From Parasponia andersonii (lineage: Eukaryota > Streptophyta > Magnoliopsida > Rosales > Cannabaceae): a DNA stretch of 64,000 nt. Below, in pieces: positions 46,643 through 59,900 of the stretch. A model generated the notes under the pieces. That model was not told the origin of the DNA. It worked only from the letters and a program-made list of their open reading frames with translations, and searched no databases. The position numbers and the translations under genes are program-made. The DNA lies in the NCBI GenBank assembly GCA_002914805.1, contig JXTB01000139.1, positions 171,612 to 235,611 of the forward strand, read 5' to 3'. The first letter of the stretch is position 1. Each line of letters starts with the position of its first letter.

Positions 46643-47713
46643 CTGAAAGAAGAAATATAGGATAGATTTAGTCCTATGGAGGCATTAGGGATCTCTGCTA
46701 TATGCGAGCAGTTTTGGGCCATAAATCCTAGGATTGCATCGACAACAAGCTGTTCATCGAATTTTTCCTAATCGATCTATGGATTCATCAAAAACTGTTC
46801 GAGCAACTCTTCGGTAATTCGTCACTCGACTGATTTTGGTTTTCAAACATCAGGATTTTAGATCCTAAATTTCTCCTATGGGTTCGTCTATCAATCGTCT
46901 AAAAATAATTTATTCTATAAATTAATGGAGAGATTATGAAAATTCCCATTTTTCAGTCCATTGGAATATGAGGATGGTTATATATTCAGGGTATTTGGGC
47001 TCTACGATTTGTCTTTCTATTTCTAGAAATAAGCTGTGTAAATAAGGGTTTTCTGAAAAATCGAAGAACAGTAAGAGAAAGAGAGGATGTATACTAACCT
47101 TTTCTCGAAGACTAAAGAACCGAGAAGTCGTCTGAAGAATTGTGGTGATGACTTCATCAGAGAAGATGATGAATTTGTGTGAGCTACAAAACCAAATAGC
47201 ACGCCAAGAAGATTTGCCTTATAAACGCTTCAGATTTCAGAAGAAGTGAGAGGAACAAGAGGCAATAGGGTTCGAGTCTTTTGAAGAAGAGGCGGATGGA
47301 TTTTTGACACATATATCTCAAGCATCATCAAATCACAGCCGTAGATTAAGGCATTTAATTTTTGAATCTAATGGCCAAAGTTCACGTGGGAGTTAATTTT
47401 TCGAAATTAAATGAGTATCTTTTCAAAATTTGAAACGTCTCAATTTAAAACAACAGTTGGCTTCATCACTATCATCGTGTCTGCTCAAAGATGAAGAAGT
47501 CTCCTCGAGTTTTGCTATTCTCCTAGGAAAAGGTGACACGTGATTGCGTCTATTAGGAAAAAGTACGCGTGGTTCTGAAAAGATGGGATTTGAGAACTGG
47601 CGACTTTTCGAAGATCTCAAGATTATGTCATGATGTCACATTTTTTAAGCTCGCACTTATCAGAAAAGGAAGCTCCATTTTGTCGTAAAGAACTAATACA
47701 GTTGGGGGGCAAT
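46643..47713. other. Spacer between the antisense gene and the 3' LTR of TAT element A
   Basis: About 1 kb upstream of the reverse-strand gene and downstream of gag-pol. If the antisense gene is transcribed, its promoter and leader must lie here or in the LTR. No TATA box stands out, and no coding region is supported. The G-rich primer tract is at its right end. Confidence 0.5.
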
Positions 47714-48347
47714 TATTGTGCGGTCTAAAATATATATGTTGGTTGATGCTAAAAAGGGAAAGTTAGCAACCCGGTTTGATGCGTCAGGTCGCATGAGAAT
47801 TTTCTTGATCAAAGTGCGACCTCCTCCGAGTGAGTTAGGTGCGACCTCTTTCGAATGATTTAAGTGTATGAAAGAGAAACTAGATCAAGCTTCATCAAAG
47901 GGGTAATTTACAAAGAAGGAGAAACAAAGTTTCTCCTTAAAGATCGACTAATCGTTCCTTTTAAGTTATTACCTAGTTATATTGTTACTTAAATTGTATT
48001 TTTTGATTACACACTTACTCGTTTTCACAATTGGGAAACATTGAGTAACCCTCACCTATATTAATGCTTCTGTAACGGAACTTTTTTCTTACTTTTGGAC
48101 TTTTACTTCTATTTCTTCTTTCTGCACTACACTCTGTACTCTCTAGATTCTGACCTTGAGGCTTAACGAAACTCTTGTAATTCTCCAGAAAATAGTGAAA
48201 GACAGTAGACGTAGGCTCATCTTTTTTGGGACTGAACTACTATAAAATTCTTACTTCTTTACTTGCTTTGATTTATCAACCCTTTTTCACACACAAGTCA
48301 CATCTTGTAATTTTCTAAATTTATTGTTGACAAAACCTTCGTCAACA
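47714..48347 (+). repeat. 3' LTR of TAT element A
   Basis: It starts TATTGTGCGGTC (terminal TG mutated to TA) and ends CGTCAACA, 634 bp, equal in length to the 5' copy. It is followed directly by GCTAT. Confidence 0.93.
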
Positions 48348-48352
48348 GCTAT

Positions 48353-48981
48353 TATCATTTTTAATCTCTCAAAAATGACTAAAAGAACCATCATATTTCA
48401 TATAAACAAACAAATGAACATAAGATTTCAATCGATTAAGTCCCAAATATAGTTCTTTGAAATTCTACGTAGAAAATCCAAATAGGCTAGCCTAGCCCCC
48501 TTCATTAACAAAAAGATCAAAAACCTAAAATCAACATATTTTTTACTCTCATTCCAATGACTATGACAATATATAGAATTATAAAAATGTTCGTCATTCA
48601 TAAAAACCCATGATTTTGCACATGGCATATCACTATATGAACTAGATTTAGCAGTACACATTTTGACAACAAAACTTGAAATCATATCCATATATAATAC
48701 ACAAATGTTGAAGATAAAACCTAGCTCAATATAAACTAATTACCATGAACCAAAAAAATAAAACAGCTAAAACACAACAATAACAAATGCAATTATTATT
48801 ACTTAACACTACTCTTAAAATTGAATTTTTTTTAACTTTATTTTAATTATAAAAGACCTTATAATAGACAAACTATTCAACTCAAATTATATAGCAAGGA
48901 GAAATATCAGGGAAGAACAAGGATTATCAATATTAAACAATCTATTAATTTATTAGATTTAATAAAGTTGTTGCTTGCAAC
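48353..48981. other. AT-rich host DNA between the two TAT elements
   Basis: About 630 bp of AT-rich sequence between the two target duplications. The frame at 48428-48691 shows no recognisable domain. Nothing else is seen. Confidence 0.6.
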
Positions 48982-48986
48982 ATTGT

Positions 48987-49784
48987 TGTGGGGCCCGTTC
49001 TTAGATCACATGCCATGTGGACGATTGAGTGGTAGAACAGGTCACAAATGGGGTACGCCATCCGACACATGCCTAGAGTAACCATTTTAAAGCCACACGA
49101 GTCACATGCGATACCGCATGGGCCCATGGGCTGTCCGAGGCCAGGGGCAAATCCATCCCAGACTCTAGACGGTTCGGCCCAATCAAGTTCTTGCCTCGGC
49201 AGCTGGGGGTCAGAAGCCTCGAGGGTCTTCTGCCAGAAGATCATGGGAGGCAACACACTACTCCAGATCCAGACAGGGCATTTAATGCAATTTTGGGTAG
49301 GTGCGCACATTAGGAAAACCGTCCTGACAGAACGGCAGTTTGTCAAAGTCTCGCCCCTGACAGGCTCGAGTTATAGGGGACGACAGAAAGTAGGCCACGA
49401 CGATACAAGGAAAATCACAGTAATCACAGCCCGTGATCTCTGGAGTAAGTCATGATGAGAAAAGGTACTTGATCCTCGGATTGAGAGCCAGAAAAGCTCC
49501 CAGTTCTAGGATTATATATACGAGTCTTGCTTCCCCCTCAAAAAAGGGAAACGAAGATAGACATATATAGAGAAAAACTTTATCTTTGCTACTCAGACTC
49601 AGGGATAAACAACTAACTTAAGCATCAGAGAGTTTTGACAGGTGGCCACCCCTGTCTCTCTGACCCGACCTGAAGTCAAAAGCACTCTGGGATAGCAAGG
49701 ATACGTGGACAGTTGGTAGATATAACGTCAGCAGTTCAGAAACGCGTAGACAGCTGGTAAGAATCGCACCAACAGTTTGGCACC
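48987..49784 (+). repeat. 5' LTR of TAT element B
   Basis: It starts TGTGGGGCCC and ends CACCAACA, 798 bp. A TATA box candidate ATTATATATACGAG lies at about 49511-49524. The transcribed part of the LTR would start near 49550. Frames on both strands in this segment are chance frames. Confidence 0.93.
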
Positions 49785-49869
49785 ATCTGTGGGAAATCGT
49801 TGAGTGCAAGAGAAAGAGTAGGAATCTCACGATCGTTCTCTCCTCAAACAAAAAGCCATACAACGTCAG

Positions 49870-51409
49870 ATGGCACCTTCAATAATGACAACCAGGAGCA
49901 CACGTCCCGACGCCGAAGAGAGCTCCCGGGAAGCACGACCAGGTCTGGAGCAAAAGCTGGACCAAATACTTGCCACCCTAACAGAAGCAAACCGGAAGGC
50001 AGAAATTGCCCATGAGGCCGTCCTGAGTTTAAAAGATGAAGTCGCAGAAGTATGCGGAGATAACGCCCGCCTCGAAGGGCTGCTGGCAAGCGAAGCCAAA
50101 AGCGGGCAAAGGAAAGACTTTGACGAAGAGGTCCAACAAGAGTCTGAGGGCCAACCGTCGAGGGAAGTCCCAGCCCCATCCAGATTGCGGATGCAGAAAG
50201 AGAGACAAAGCCAGACAAAGCCTTTCCGGGCCGGAGCGGCAGTGGACAGAAGACACCAAGAAAGCCCAGAAGGTGTACTTCCCAACTGGGAATAAGAAAT
50301 GATGGCAGAACTGAGTAAGAGGCTCGAGGCCCATCACAGCCAGACCCCCGATGATCTGGCAGAGCAAACCGTATAAGGGAAAGACCAATCCCCTCGATCA
50401 CATATACCACTTTCAGCAGAAAATGGCCTTGGAAACTAGAGATGAGGCTGCGACTTACAAAGTATTCTTCACCACCTTGGCAGGGCCGGCCCTGTTATGG
50501 TTCAGATAACTCCCAGAGAAGTTCATAAATGGGTTCGAAAATTTCTGCAAACTTTTCTTAAAGCAATAAGTAGATGCCCAGAGGCAGCAGAAAACCATGC
50601 AAGAACTTGACCGGTTAGAACAAACCGTAAATGAGTCTCCGAGAGAATACTTGTCCAGTTTCTTGGAGGTGATATCCCTAGTGCACAACGCCGACTCGGC
50701 ACAAGCCACAAGCTCGTTCGTCAGGGGCCTGCAGCTGGGATCTATGCTATCGGACCATCTGCTTTTGAATTTGCTATACGATATGGCAGACATCCAGGCA
50801 AAGTTGGAAGGGATATTTAAGGTGTTGGAAAGCCACTAGAAAGCTCCAAAGGCCTATGCCATGATAACAACAGCACCAGTGCAAATCTCGACCCTACAAG
50901 GAATAAAGAGGCCTGTGCCAGCCCAAGGACCAGCTCTGAAGCAGGGAGCCCCAACACAAGGCAGTCAAGAAGGCAGCAAGAGGAGGAAGATGTCGAGGGA
51001 CCCACTGCCGAAATACGAGCTTAACACACCGGTCGATATGATCTACCTCTAGAATAGGGACAGAGGCATTTTCAAAGACCCGCCCAAGTTCGGTGTTCTT
51101 GAGCACATGAAAAATAGGAACAGGTACTGCCAATTTCACAAAGATCACAGGCATGACACCATAAACTGCCGAAGCTTTTACACACAGGTTATGATGGTAA
51201 TCCTTGCCAGCAAGTTAAAACAGTACGTGAAGGCTAGTGGAAGCCAGTCAAAGGAGGACGCCGCCAGGCTCGATAAAGGAAAGCAGACCCAGGCCTCCAG
51301 GTCAGGAGAGCAGGCTCTGAGTATAGTGCCAACTATCGTAGGTAGACCAAAGCTGACCCAGGGTCAGGAGGAGAAGGAAAAATGCCAAAAAAAACCGAAG
51401 AAAAGGTGA
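49870..51409 (+). pseudogene. TAT element B gag, decayed
   Basis: The N-terminal part (49870-50295) starts MAPSIMTTRSTRPD and has a likely coiled coil (LDQILATLTEANRKAEIAHE). A frameshift near 50368 leads into the capsid core: NPLDHIYHFQQKM, PALLWFR followed by a stop, SPREYLSSFLEV, VRGLQ. A stop after KVLESH and another after MIYL interrupt the linker. The nucleocapsid motif at 51107-51170 is Y-C-Q-F-H-K-D-H-R-H-D-T-I-N-C, the zinc-knuckle variant typical of this lineage. The core and nucleocapsid stay in one frame from 50369 to 51409. Gag would package element RNA. Confidence 0.85.
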
Positions 51410-54400
51410 ACTGCCTGAGGGGGATGGACCATTCCGTCAACCACCTGATGATGGGAGAAAGCTATGCCTTAGTCGCCCCCATTGCCTTCACCCAACAAGA
51501 TTTGACCACAATGTGCTTGCCACATGATGACCCCTTGGTGATTAAGCTACAGATTGACTCTGTATTGGTCGGAAGGGTCCTGGTCGACGGTGGGAGTAGC
51601 GTCGATATCCTGTTCCTCAGCACGTTCGAGAGCATGAGCCTGAATCGAAATGTACTCAAGCCGACCTGTCAACTGCTGTTTGCCTTCAACAGTACTAAAT
51701 CCTGAAGGTCTACACTGCGGAGAGGTGCTTGGACATAGTCGACTGCCAGTCCTCCTTCAATGTCATCATGGGAAGAAGGTGGATCCATGCCATGCATGGG
51801 GTTGCCTCCATCCTCCACCAGGTCTTAAGATGTCTATCAAGGGATGGTACTTATACGATAGATATCAAGGGAGACCAAGCCTCTGCGAGGAAATGTTTTT
51901 CAACTGCCCTGAGAGGAGCCGATGTGAGTGCCTCGACGAGGGACTGATAGCAATCAAAGGACCTCCTGCCAGCATACATGAAGCGGATCGAAGAGGAGTA
52001 TGACAGGCTAGAATCCACGATTGAGGAGCTAGTGGTAGTCCCTTTGAAAGTAGCAAAACCGGCGAAGGTAGTCTTAATCGGGGCTCTGCTACCTGAGGAG
52101 GAAAAGAACGAGCTGTTATGGTTCCTTAGGCAGAACAAAGACGTCTTCGCGTGGTCCCACGACGATATGCCCGGGATAGACCCCGCACACGCCTGCCACT
52201 GTTTGAACATAGACCCTAATTTCCCTCCAGTCAGGCAGAGACCCCGAAGGTTTACATCGAAGAAAAATAGGGCGATCAACAATGAGGTAGAGACACTATT
52301 GGAGATTAGCATGATCATGGAATGCGTATACCCATGCTAGGTCTCCAACTCGGTGGTGGTGAAGAAGAAAAATGACAATGACCGTACTTGTATAGAATTC
52401 ACCAATCTAAACAAGGTCTGCCTGAAGGACAGCTTCCCCCTGCCAAGGATCGACCAAATGGTCGATGCGACGGCTGGATTCGACATGATGAGCTTCCTGG
52501 ATGCCTACTCTGGATACAACCAAATCCCTCTGTATGAGGAAAACCAAATCCACATGGCATTCATTATGGAGTGAGGTCTGTTCTTTTACAGACGCATGCC
52601 TTTTGGCTTGAAGAACGCGGGGGCAACCTACCAAAGGCTCATGAACAAAATGTTCGTCGGGCTGCTAGGGAAGTCTATGGAAGTCTATATTGACGACATG
52701 GTCGTGAAGAGCAGAGAAGCTTCAGACCATCTGGGACATTTAGATGAATGTTTCCAGACTCTGAGGCAATACCAGATGCATCTGAACCCCAAGAAATGCT
52801 CGTTTGGGGTGTCCTCCAGCCAGTTCCTGGGGCACATTGTGAGCAGAAAGGGCATTGAGGCCAATCCGACCCAGTTGTCCTCAATCACAGATGTGCAAAG
52901 ACCCTCAACCATTCGGGAGGTCCAGCACCTAACCGGGAAGATAGCCACTCTCAGCCGGTTTATCTCCAAGATGTCTGACCGATGCAAGCCTTTCTTCCAG
53001 TGCATAAAGAGAAGCTCTACTGTCGTCTGGGGGAGGAGCAGGACAACGCACTGACAGAGCTCAAGCTGTACTTAAGTCATCCGCCTATCCTGGCTTCCCC
53101 AGCAGAGGGGGAGAGCGCCTATATGCTTATTTGGCAGTGTCCGAAGTAACGATCAATGTCGTACTGTTCGTCGAGGAAGACAGCAAGCAGAAGCCAGTGT
53201 TTTATACAAGCCACATGCTCTTGGATGCCGAAACGCGATATAGTATGGCAGAGAAACTGGTCCTCGCTTGGGTCAACACTAAGAAGAGACTCAGGCAATA
53301 CTTCGAGGCATACTCGGTTACTATGTATACAGATTTCCCTATCCGACAAATCTTAGCCAAACCAGACCTATCAGGACGACTAACTAAGTGGACCATCAAA
53401 CTGGGGATATACGACATCGAGTATCGATCTCGAGTGGCGAAGAAAGGGCAAGTCATGGCAGACTTCCTGGTGGAAATCCAATCCTTCGGTGAGCTGCACG
53501 ACCTGCTTCAGACGTCTCTGCCTCATATCCCTTCAGCCTGGACCCTCTACACTGACGGATCCACGAACACCTCGGGGTTAGGTATCGGAATAGTCCTACA
53601 GACCCCAGTAAGACTCAGAGTAGAGAAAGCTTTGAGGATCAGTTTCCAGGCAACGAACAACGAGGCGGAGTATGAGACACTACTGCAACGACTTGAGCTG
53701 GTTCTGTACTTCGGAGTAGAGAGCATCGCAGTAAAGATTGACTCCCAACTAATCGTGGGTCAGGTCAGGGGAGACGTCGAAGTAAAAGGACCAAGATTAC
53801 ATAGGTACTTCTCCAGGGTAATGGGGGCGAAAGCCCGCATTAGCAGCTTCAATATTGAACAAATACCCAAGGAGATGAACCAAAAGGCCGATGAGCTAGC
53901 TAAAAGCACGTCGATCAGGGGGACGATCGGACACGCGGAGATTCTGCTAGAGGGCAAAAACATGAGAGATCCTTTGGAGACCCCTGTACGCCATGTGTTT
54001 GCAACTGACTCTGTAGATAAGGGGTGGATGAAACCCATCACCCAATACCTGGCATTGGGAAACCTACTCGCGGACCCCCAGGAAGTGAGGTCGATCAGAT
54101 TGAAGGCTGCCAGATATTTGATGGTGGGGGGACGACTGTACAGGAGATCAACGATGGGACCAATGTTGATATGCATAGGTCCCATCGAGGCGCAGAAACT
54201 GATAGAGGAAATCCATAAGGGAGCATGCAGCAACCACTCTGGCGGCGTAGCCTCACCTATAAGGCCTTGACGGCTAGATACTTCTGGCTATACATGATGA
54301 CTGAGGTGGCCCAATTTGTCAAGAAATGTGACAAGTGCCAAAGGTTCGCCCCCATGAAGTGCCAACCCATGGAGGAACTCCATTCGAACATAACTCCTTG

Positions 54401-55250
54401 GTCGTTCGCTAAATGGGGCCTGGACATCATCGGAGAGCTCCCTAGAAATCCAAGGGGAAGAAGGTACGTCTTGCTGGCCAACGATTATTTCACCAAATAG
54501 GTAGAGGCTGAAGCTTACACGACCATTAATAAAGCAGACACAATTAACTACATTTGGAAAAACATAATCTGCCAATATGGAATACTGAAAAAGATATATG
54601 CTAATCATGGTACGCAGCTCCAAAATGCTAAGCTTAAGGATCTGTGTGAGTTGTTTGATATAAGGCTTAGCTTCTTATCCGTAAACTACCCTCAGAGGAA
54701 CGGCCAAGCAGAGGCAACGAACAAGGCCATATTCAACAATATTAAAAAGAACTTGTAGGAGGCTAAAGGCAGGTGGTTAAAAGAGCAACCGGCCATTGTG
54801 TGGGCCCATCGAACCACGGAGTGGAGATCCACGGGAAGAACACCATTCACCATGGTCTACGGGTCAGAAGCTGTGATCCCGACTAAGATTAGCCTCCTGA
54901 CCCTTCGCTTCGAAGTGGTAAGAGATGCCTCACTGAACGAGTAGCAGCTAAGCCACAACACAGACCTCCTAGAAGAAACAAAGGACATGGCCCTGGTTCA
55001 CCTGGCCTTGTACCACCAGCAGGGCAGGTCCTACTATGCAAATAAGGTTAGTGCTCATCGATTTAACGCCGGGGATTGGATCTTGAAGGTTAGAATAGGG
55101 AATTCCTCGAAGCTAGACTCTAACTGGGTTGGGCCCTATGAGGTGATCAAGGAGCTTTACAATGGCGCATATGTCCTGAAAGAACTAGAGAACGGGAAGA
55201 GCCTACCAAACACGTGGAACGCCCAACACTTGAAAAAGTACCACATGTGA
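51382..55250 (+). pseudogene. TAT element B pol (PR-RT-RH-aRH-INT), decayed
   Basis: Protease (51382-51705) has V-L-V-D-G-G-S-S-V-D-I; a frameshift precedes its C-terminal part (CQSSFNVIMG). RT (51978-53054) is one frame with TAG at 52338 and TGA at 52572; it retains DAYSGYNQIP, FGLKNAG and YIDDM. A 379-residue frame (53131-54270) carries the rest of RNase H 1, then a second archaeal-type RNase H with YTDGST (~residue 142), NNEAEYE, KIDSQLI and KADELA, all four catalytic acidic positions present. It ends in the integrase zinc region. Integrase continues in another frame (54225-55250), with CDKCQRF, GLDIIG, three TAG stops and A-N-H-G-T where the second catalytic Asp is expected. Replication function is lost. 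Confidence 0.88.
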
Positions 55251-55412
55251 GATGCATGTAAATGCTGTGAGATAGATGTAAATGCATGTATTATCGAACA
55301 GCTTAATTCCAAAATAGGTTAGGTTTTCTGCTACACGAACTGATCCTTTGGATTGCTATAAACAAGGGTCTGCTCCCAGTGCCAGACCCCATGAACTACT
55401 CACACAAATAAA

Positions 55413-55960
55413 GATCGTACTATAAGAATCACATCGTGCAATAAAATACTTGCCGATGGCCCGAGAAAACGTACGAAGCGGAATGAGCTGCGCAATCAAA
55501 AACTTGTCAGCATACCTCGAAAATGATCGTATTATGGGAATCACATCGTGCAATAAAATGCTTGCCGATGGCCCAAGAAAACGTACGAAGAGGAATGAGC
55601 TGCGTAATAAAAACTTGCCAGTAGACCTCGAAAACGATCGTACTATGGGAATCACATCATGCAATAAAATGCTTGCTGATAGCCTGAGAAAACGTACGAA
55701 AAGGAATGAGCTGCGCAACTGAAAACTTGCCAGCAGACCTCGAAAATGATCATACTATGGGAATCATATCGTGCAACAAAATGCTTGCCCATGGCCCGAA
55801 AAAACGTACAAGGAGGAATGAGCTACGCAACTGAACCTTTCCAGCCGGCCCCATCAAGAATCGTACTACGGGGATCAGGTCGTTCGCCAATGACGCGAGA
55901 GGATGTAGGAAAGGCGATAGGATGTACGACGAAAACTTGCGGCCAGCCCTCAAGGAATAC
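55413..55960 (+). repeat. 112-bp tandem repeat, almost five units
   Basis: Units begin at about 55413, 55525, 55636, 55748 and 55858 with GATCGTACTATGGGAATCAC-like sequence. They contain GCAATAAAATGCTTGCCGATGG and AACGTACGAAGAGGAATGAG words. The last unit is more diverged. Open frames across the block on both strands come from the repeat and are not genes. Confidence 0.9.
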
Positions 55961-56004
55961 TTGCAGAATGGGAAAAGAGTTAGGCGATAAGACTCCTCCT
56001 GGGG

Positions 56005-56293
56005 AGCACCTTAGCTATGCGAAAGCCAAAGGAAAGTAGGGCCAGGGTCTACTCATTGGAAGTAGACCCTCCCTAAGGAGCACCTTAGCTATACGAAAGC
56101 CAAAGGATAGCAGGGCCAGGGTCTACCCATTGGAAGTAGACCCTCCCTAAGGAGCACCTTAGCTATGCGAAAAGCCAAAGGAAAGTGGGGCCAGGGTCCA
56201 CCCGTTGGAAGCAGATCCTCCCCAGAGAGTGCCTTAGCTATGCATAGACTAGAAGTAAACGGAGCCAGAGCTTACCCGTTTGAAGTAGGCCAA
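56005..56293 (+). repeat. 74-bp tandem repeat, four units
   Basis: Units start at 56005, 56079, 56153 and 56228 with AGCACCTTAGCTATGCGAAA and contain GGGTCTACCCATTGGAAGTA. The last copy is diverged (AGTGCCTTAGCTATGC). The block follows the 112-bp array within the same spacer. Confidence 0.9.
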
Positions 56294-56942
56294 GACAAAA
56301 CCAAGCACGAAAACAGAAATTAAAACCAAATTCTGTCTATTATTGCCAAAAATACAAAATGCGTAGCCGACAGGGACACGGACCCGAAAGCTCTATTTGT
56401 AAGTATCAGGTCCTGGACGGACTCGCAGGGACACATCGGAGTAGTAACGCTCTGTTTTCTCCTGATAAGAGCCGAGCCCGAGCCTTTTCCTCTGTAGCGA
56501 CGGTTCCAAGCAATGGTCGACCAACCCCTGGTGCTGGTTCCTGGCGTGTTCCTACTTAGGGTCGAAGAAATCCAGCCACACGCGCAGGTCGAACTTTGCC
56601 AAGATAAGTCATAATAGAAATTATACATCCTCAAAGCTGGACGAGCCAAAACTCACATCCCGATCTCCAGAGCTAATATTGTCAATAATAGCACGAGGAG
56701 AATTCACTAAAAACTCCAAATCATATACAATTGAGCCAGACCCATAGGTCGGCCGCACTACCGACAAGGGAATGACACCGTATATGATGTTTGACCTGGA
56801 ATATGAATGCAGGCGACAAAAAAAAAAGGCAATCAACTTGAGAAAAATGCGATATTTCTATTATTTAAATAGGGGTTTACAACAAGGGTTAGCTTTACAT
56901 AGCACAGTTAGTACTTTACAAATACACAAAGAGCAAGAGGCC

Positions 56943-59900
56943 CTAGTTACCTCCGATGAGGAGAGCACTACCAGTTTCGGTAGAGGGTGGCGTACCGGGG
57001 TCAGAATCATTGCTAGACAAAACAACCACACCAGATTCTCTGCTAGTTGAGGCACCAAGATCAGACTGACTGCTATGAACCTCCGCGGCTTGTTCTAGCA
57101 GACTGAAAGTGGGGACAATGTCCTTGGCAACAAAGGCAGATGTAGAGGGCCCATCTTTTTCTTCATCGAGCATCTTCAACACATCAGCGTGGTACATGAT
57201 GTTGATCTAATGGTTCCTCTCAATGCCCTTCTACTCATAGAACTGGTCTGGCATTATCATCTCTGTGTGGCCCTCGAATTCCCTGTTCTCCCAGCCAGAC
57301 CTATAGCTCTCCGCAGAAAGAACATCCACCTACCTCTGGTACCTCGTCTTTAGCTTCTTCGCATTCGCTAGCCTATCCCTCAGTGCCACCAGCCTCAGTT
57401 CTACTTGCCGCTATGACAAGTTGACCAAAAGAATGTTAATATCGGCAAGATCTTCGTCGTGCTTGTGAGATAACACCCCATCAGTTTTTTGTGATCCAAG
57501 TGAAGATGTCGGTTTACCTCGTTGGACCGGTCAAGTCTGCGCTGCAGGGAATGGGCCTCCAGTTTTGCTTTCACCTCAGCTTTCCTAGCCTCTTTAGCAT
57601 CATCGATCGCTCTGTTCTGAGCGATGAAGGCCAGCCCCATCTCCGCCCCCGCGTTTTGAAGCTCCTGCTCTTTGACCTTGAGCTCGTTTTTGGCTAGCCT
57701 GGTGGCCTCGGCTTAAGCTAGCCTGTCAGCCTCTGCCTCGGCCAACCTGGCGACCAGCTCCTCACGCCTGGCCCTCTCGACGCTCAGAGCGTGAGCCACT
57801 ACGCTGCAAACCCTAGCCTCATCCATGCTCCAATACAGGTCAAAGTTCGCCCTCAACGTGGCAAGGGCGACCTCGCTCTGCTCAGCCATCGCAGAACGAG
57901 CGTTTAACTCCCCGGTCAGCTCCCTGATGCGATAGGAATAGAAGGACTGGATGACAGCTAGCTGCAGGATACAAGAAAGGGGGTCAGTGTTCAGCAAGGA
58001 TGCCAAAAAACATGGTGCTGAAAGCCAGACAAGCCAAACCTGCACAATGCTAAGGCCAGTGACGAGCTCAACGTTCTCCAGGGAGAGTGCGTCCAGCTCA
58101 GGCTCTGCAGTTAGACCCTCTCCCTGGGCGTTATTCACGTCTAAGGATCGTGACTCCACCCCACTAACCGAAGGACACCTTCCTCCTCCAGATGCGCTCC
58201 TGTAGCTTCTTTCAATGCTCCCGAAGCGGCAGAGGTAGGGACGGTAGGAAGCAGGACGTCGCCAAGCACGCCTTCGGTGACAATAGGGGGTGGCACATCC
58301 TAAGAAGAAGAGGCCACGACGACTGCCGCTACATCGGCGACTTCAGCTGTCACCCCCTTAGGAGACCTGCCTAGATGTGATTTTTCAGTCTTCTCTTGAC
58401 CAATGCCCCTCGATGGGCCACCGCGCATAGACCTGCTTCTCCTTATGAGGGTCAACGTAGCCCTATCGTCATTACTGTCGGAAGAAGGGGTGGTTCTGCC
58501 CCTCTTCCCCACCGGGATTTCTTTCCCCATGGATGTGTCGGCTTCACGACCCCGCTTCATCGAGACCAGAGAAGGGGAAGACAGCCGAGAGCAGGCAGTG
58601 CCAGATCCCGTGCCCGTCTTTGTACTGGAGTTGAGGGTGGAAGAAGTCAAAGCAGCGGGCTCCCCAGGCAGGCTCAAAGGTGCCCATTTGCCGTATACAA
58701 CCTTTATGGCCAGCGTCGCCCGAGTCAGGGGTCCACTTGCCTCGGGAGAGGGGACCACGGGTGTTTCACCCCCGAGCACGAACAGGCCATCCCGGTCATC
58801 ATCCGAGCCTGTTCTTAGGGTAACAACTTCCTACCCCACGGCCTCGTCCTCCAAGGACACCACCAGACATTGACCAGTAGGGACCTTGGAGTGAGCCTTG
58901 TGCACAATGGCACTCCTCCTGACTGGGGAAGGGTCTGTCGAAAGGCCTGCATCTGAACCTGAAAAGAGCAAGCAATATGTTTAGAATACAGTCATGACCT
59001 GATCGACGGAGCCCTAGGGTGCGAAAATGAACTCACCCTTAACCCTCTTAGGGGCAGGGGCTTCCTCTCTATGAAGCCTGCCGTACTCTTCGGCCACGAG
59101 CCTCACCGCCTCTTCGAGCTCGTGATTGGTCAGTGCCATCAAGTCATTGGGACCCGCCAGTTAGCTCGAGGCTGTGATCTGACAACCCACCATGGCGATG
59201 CAACTCTGCTCATCCTAGCGGAACCAGTTTAGAGCTGAGGTACCAAGCTGGCTCCGCAGGTGCTTTGTGATGACCCAGGTGTCCAGCGAGAAGAGGAGAT
59301 ATGAGACCATCCTTGGCATTATGTTCATTACCTGGGGATTCAAGACGGCCTGTATGTGTCGACAATTCTAAGAAGACCCAAAGATGATGATCCCCTCCAG
59401 CTTCTTAAGCTGCCCCACCGACAGTTGCAGCTCAAACCTGTTTTCCTCTGCAGAGGTTGCGCAAGGCAAAATATCATGAGTAAAAATGGACGAGGTGTAC
59501 ACAGTCCCAAAAAATCATGATTAGTACTTTGTAGAAAAAACAAAGGAATTTGGAAGTGCTCTCCATTCACCCAGGGAGAGCACCACACCTCTCCAACGGC
59601 ATATAGTCTGGAGTGGGAGTCCCATTGCTTGTCCGACCTCAGCAAGCCCCAGAAAATGTGGCATCTCGGGAGCAGCTAAAGGTAGAAAGTGGGGTAAGAG
59701 CTCTTCTTGAGGATGAGGGTGAGCTTGTAGGCATAAAAGACTACCTCCAGGTCGATGTGCACATTGAGGATGACTGACAGAGCAGAGAACCCTATCAAGA
59801 TCATGACCCCGTTAGCGTTCAGCTACATTAGGTGAATCCCCGTCAGAGTAAAGAACTGGTGGATCAGGAGAGGAAAAGGAAACCGTAGCCATTCTAGGTG

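Larger units (their letters stand above)
37189..48347 (+). mobile_element. Complete TAT-type Ty3/Gypsy element, inactive
   Basis: It is 11,159 bp long with 634-bp LTRs and a perfect 5-bp target duplication GCTAT (37184-37188 and 48348-48352). A primer-site candidate TGGTGCTAGAAGGAGGG starts two bases inside the 5' LTR (37825-37841). A G-rich purine tract GTTGGGGGGCAAT precedes the 3' LTR. Gag-pol runs on the + strand to 43677 and includes two RNase H domains, a TAT hallmark. Next come a short tandem repeat and a spliced reverse-strand gene (44493-46642). The LTRs differ at many sites, so insertion was not recent. Confidence 0.93.

Noticed and set aside
49844-50410. 188-codon reverse frame opposite gag of TAT element B
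   Set aside because: It is antisense to a convincing gag, differs from the real antisense gene near the 3' LTR and has no domain.
55356-55718. 120-codon reverse and 90-codon forward frames
   Set aside because: Both come from the 112-bp tandem array, whose unit length allows open frames.
58396-58873. 140- and 156-codon + frames near the end of TAT element B
   Set aside because: Shadows opposite the reverse-strand antisense gene; no domain, while the reverse strand has splice sites and coiled coils.
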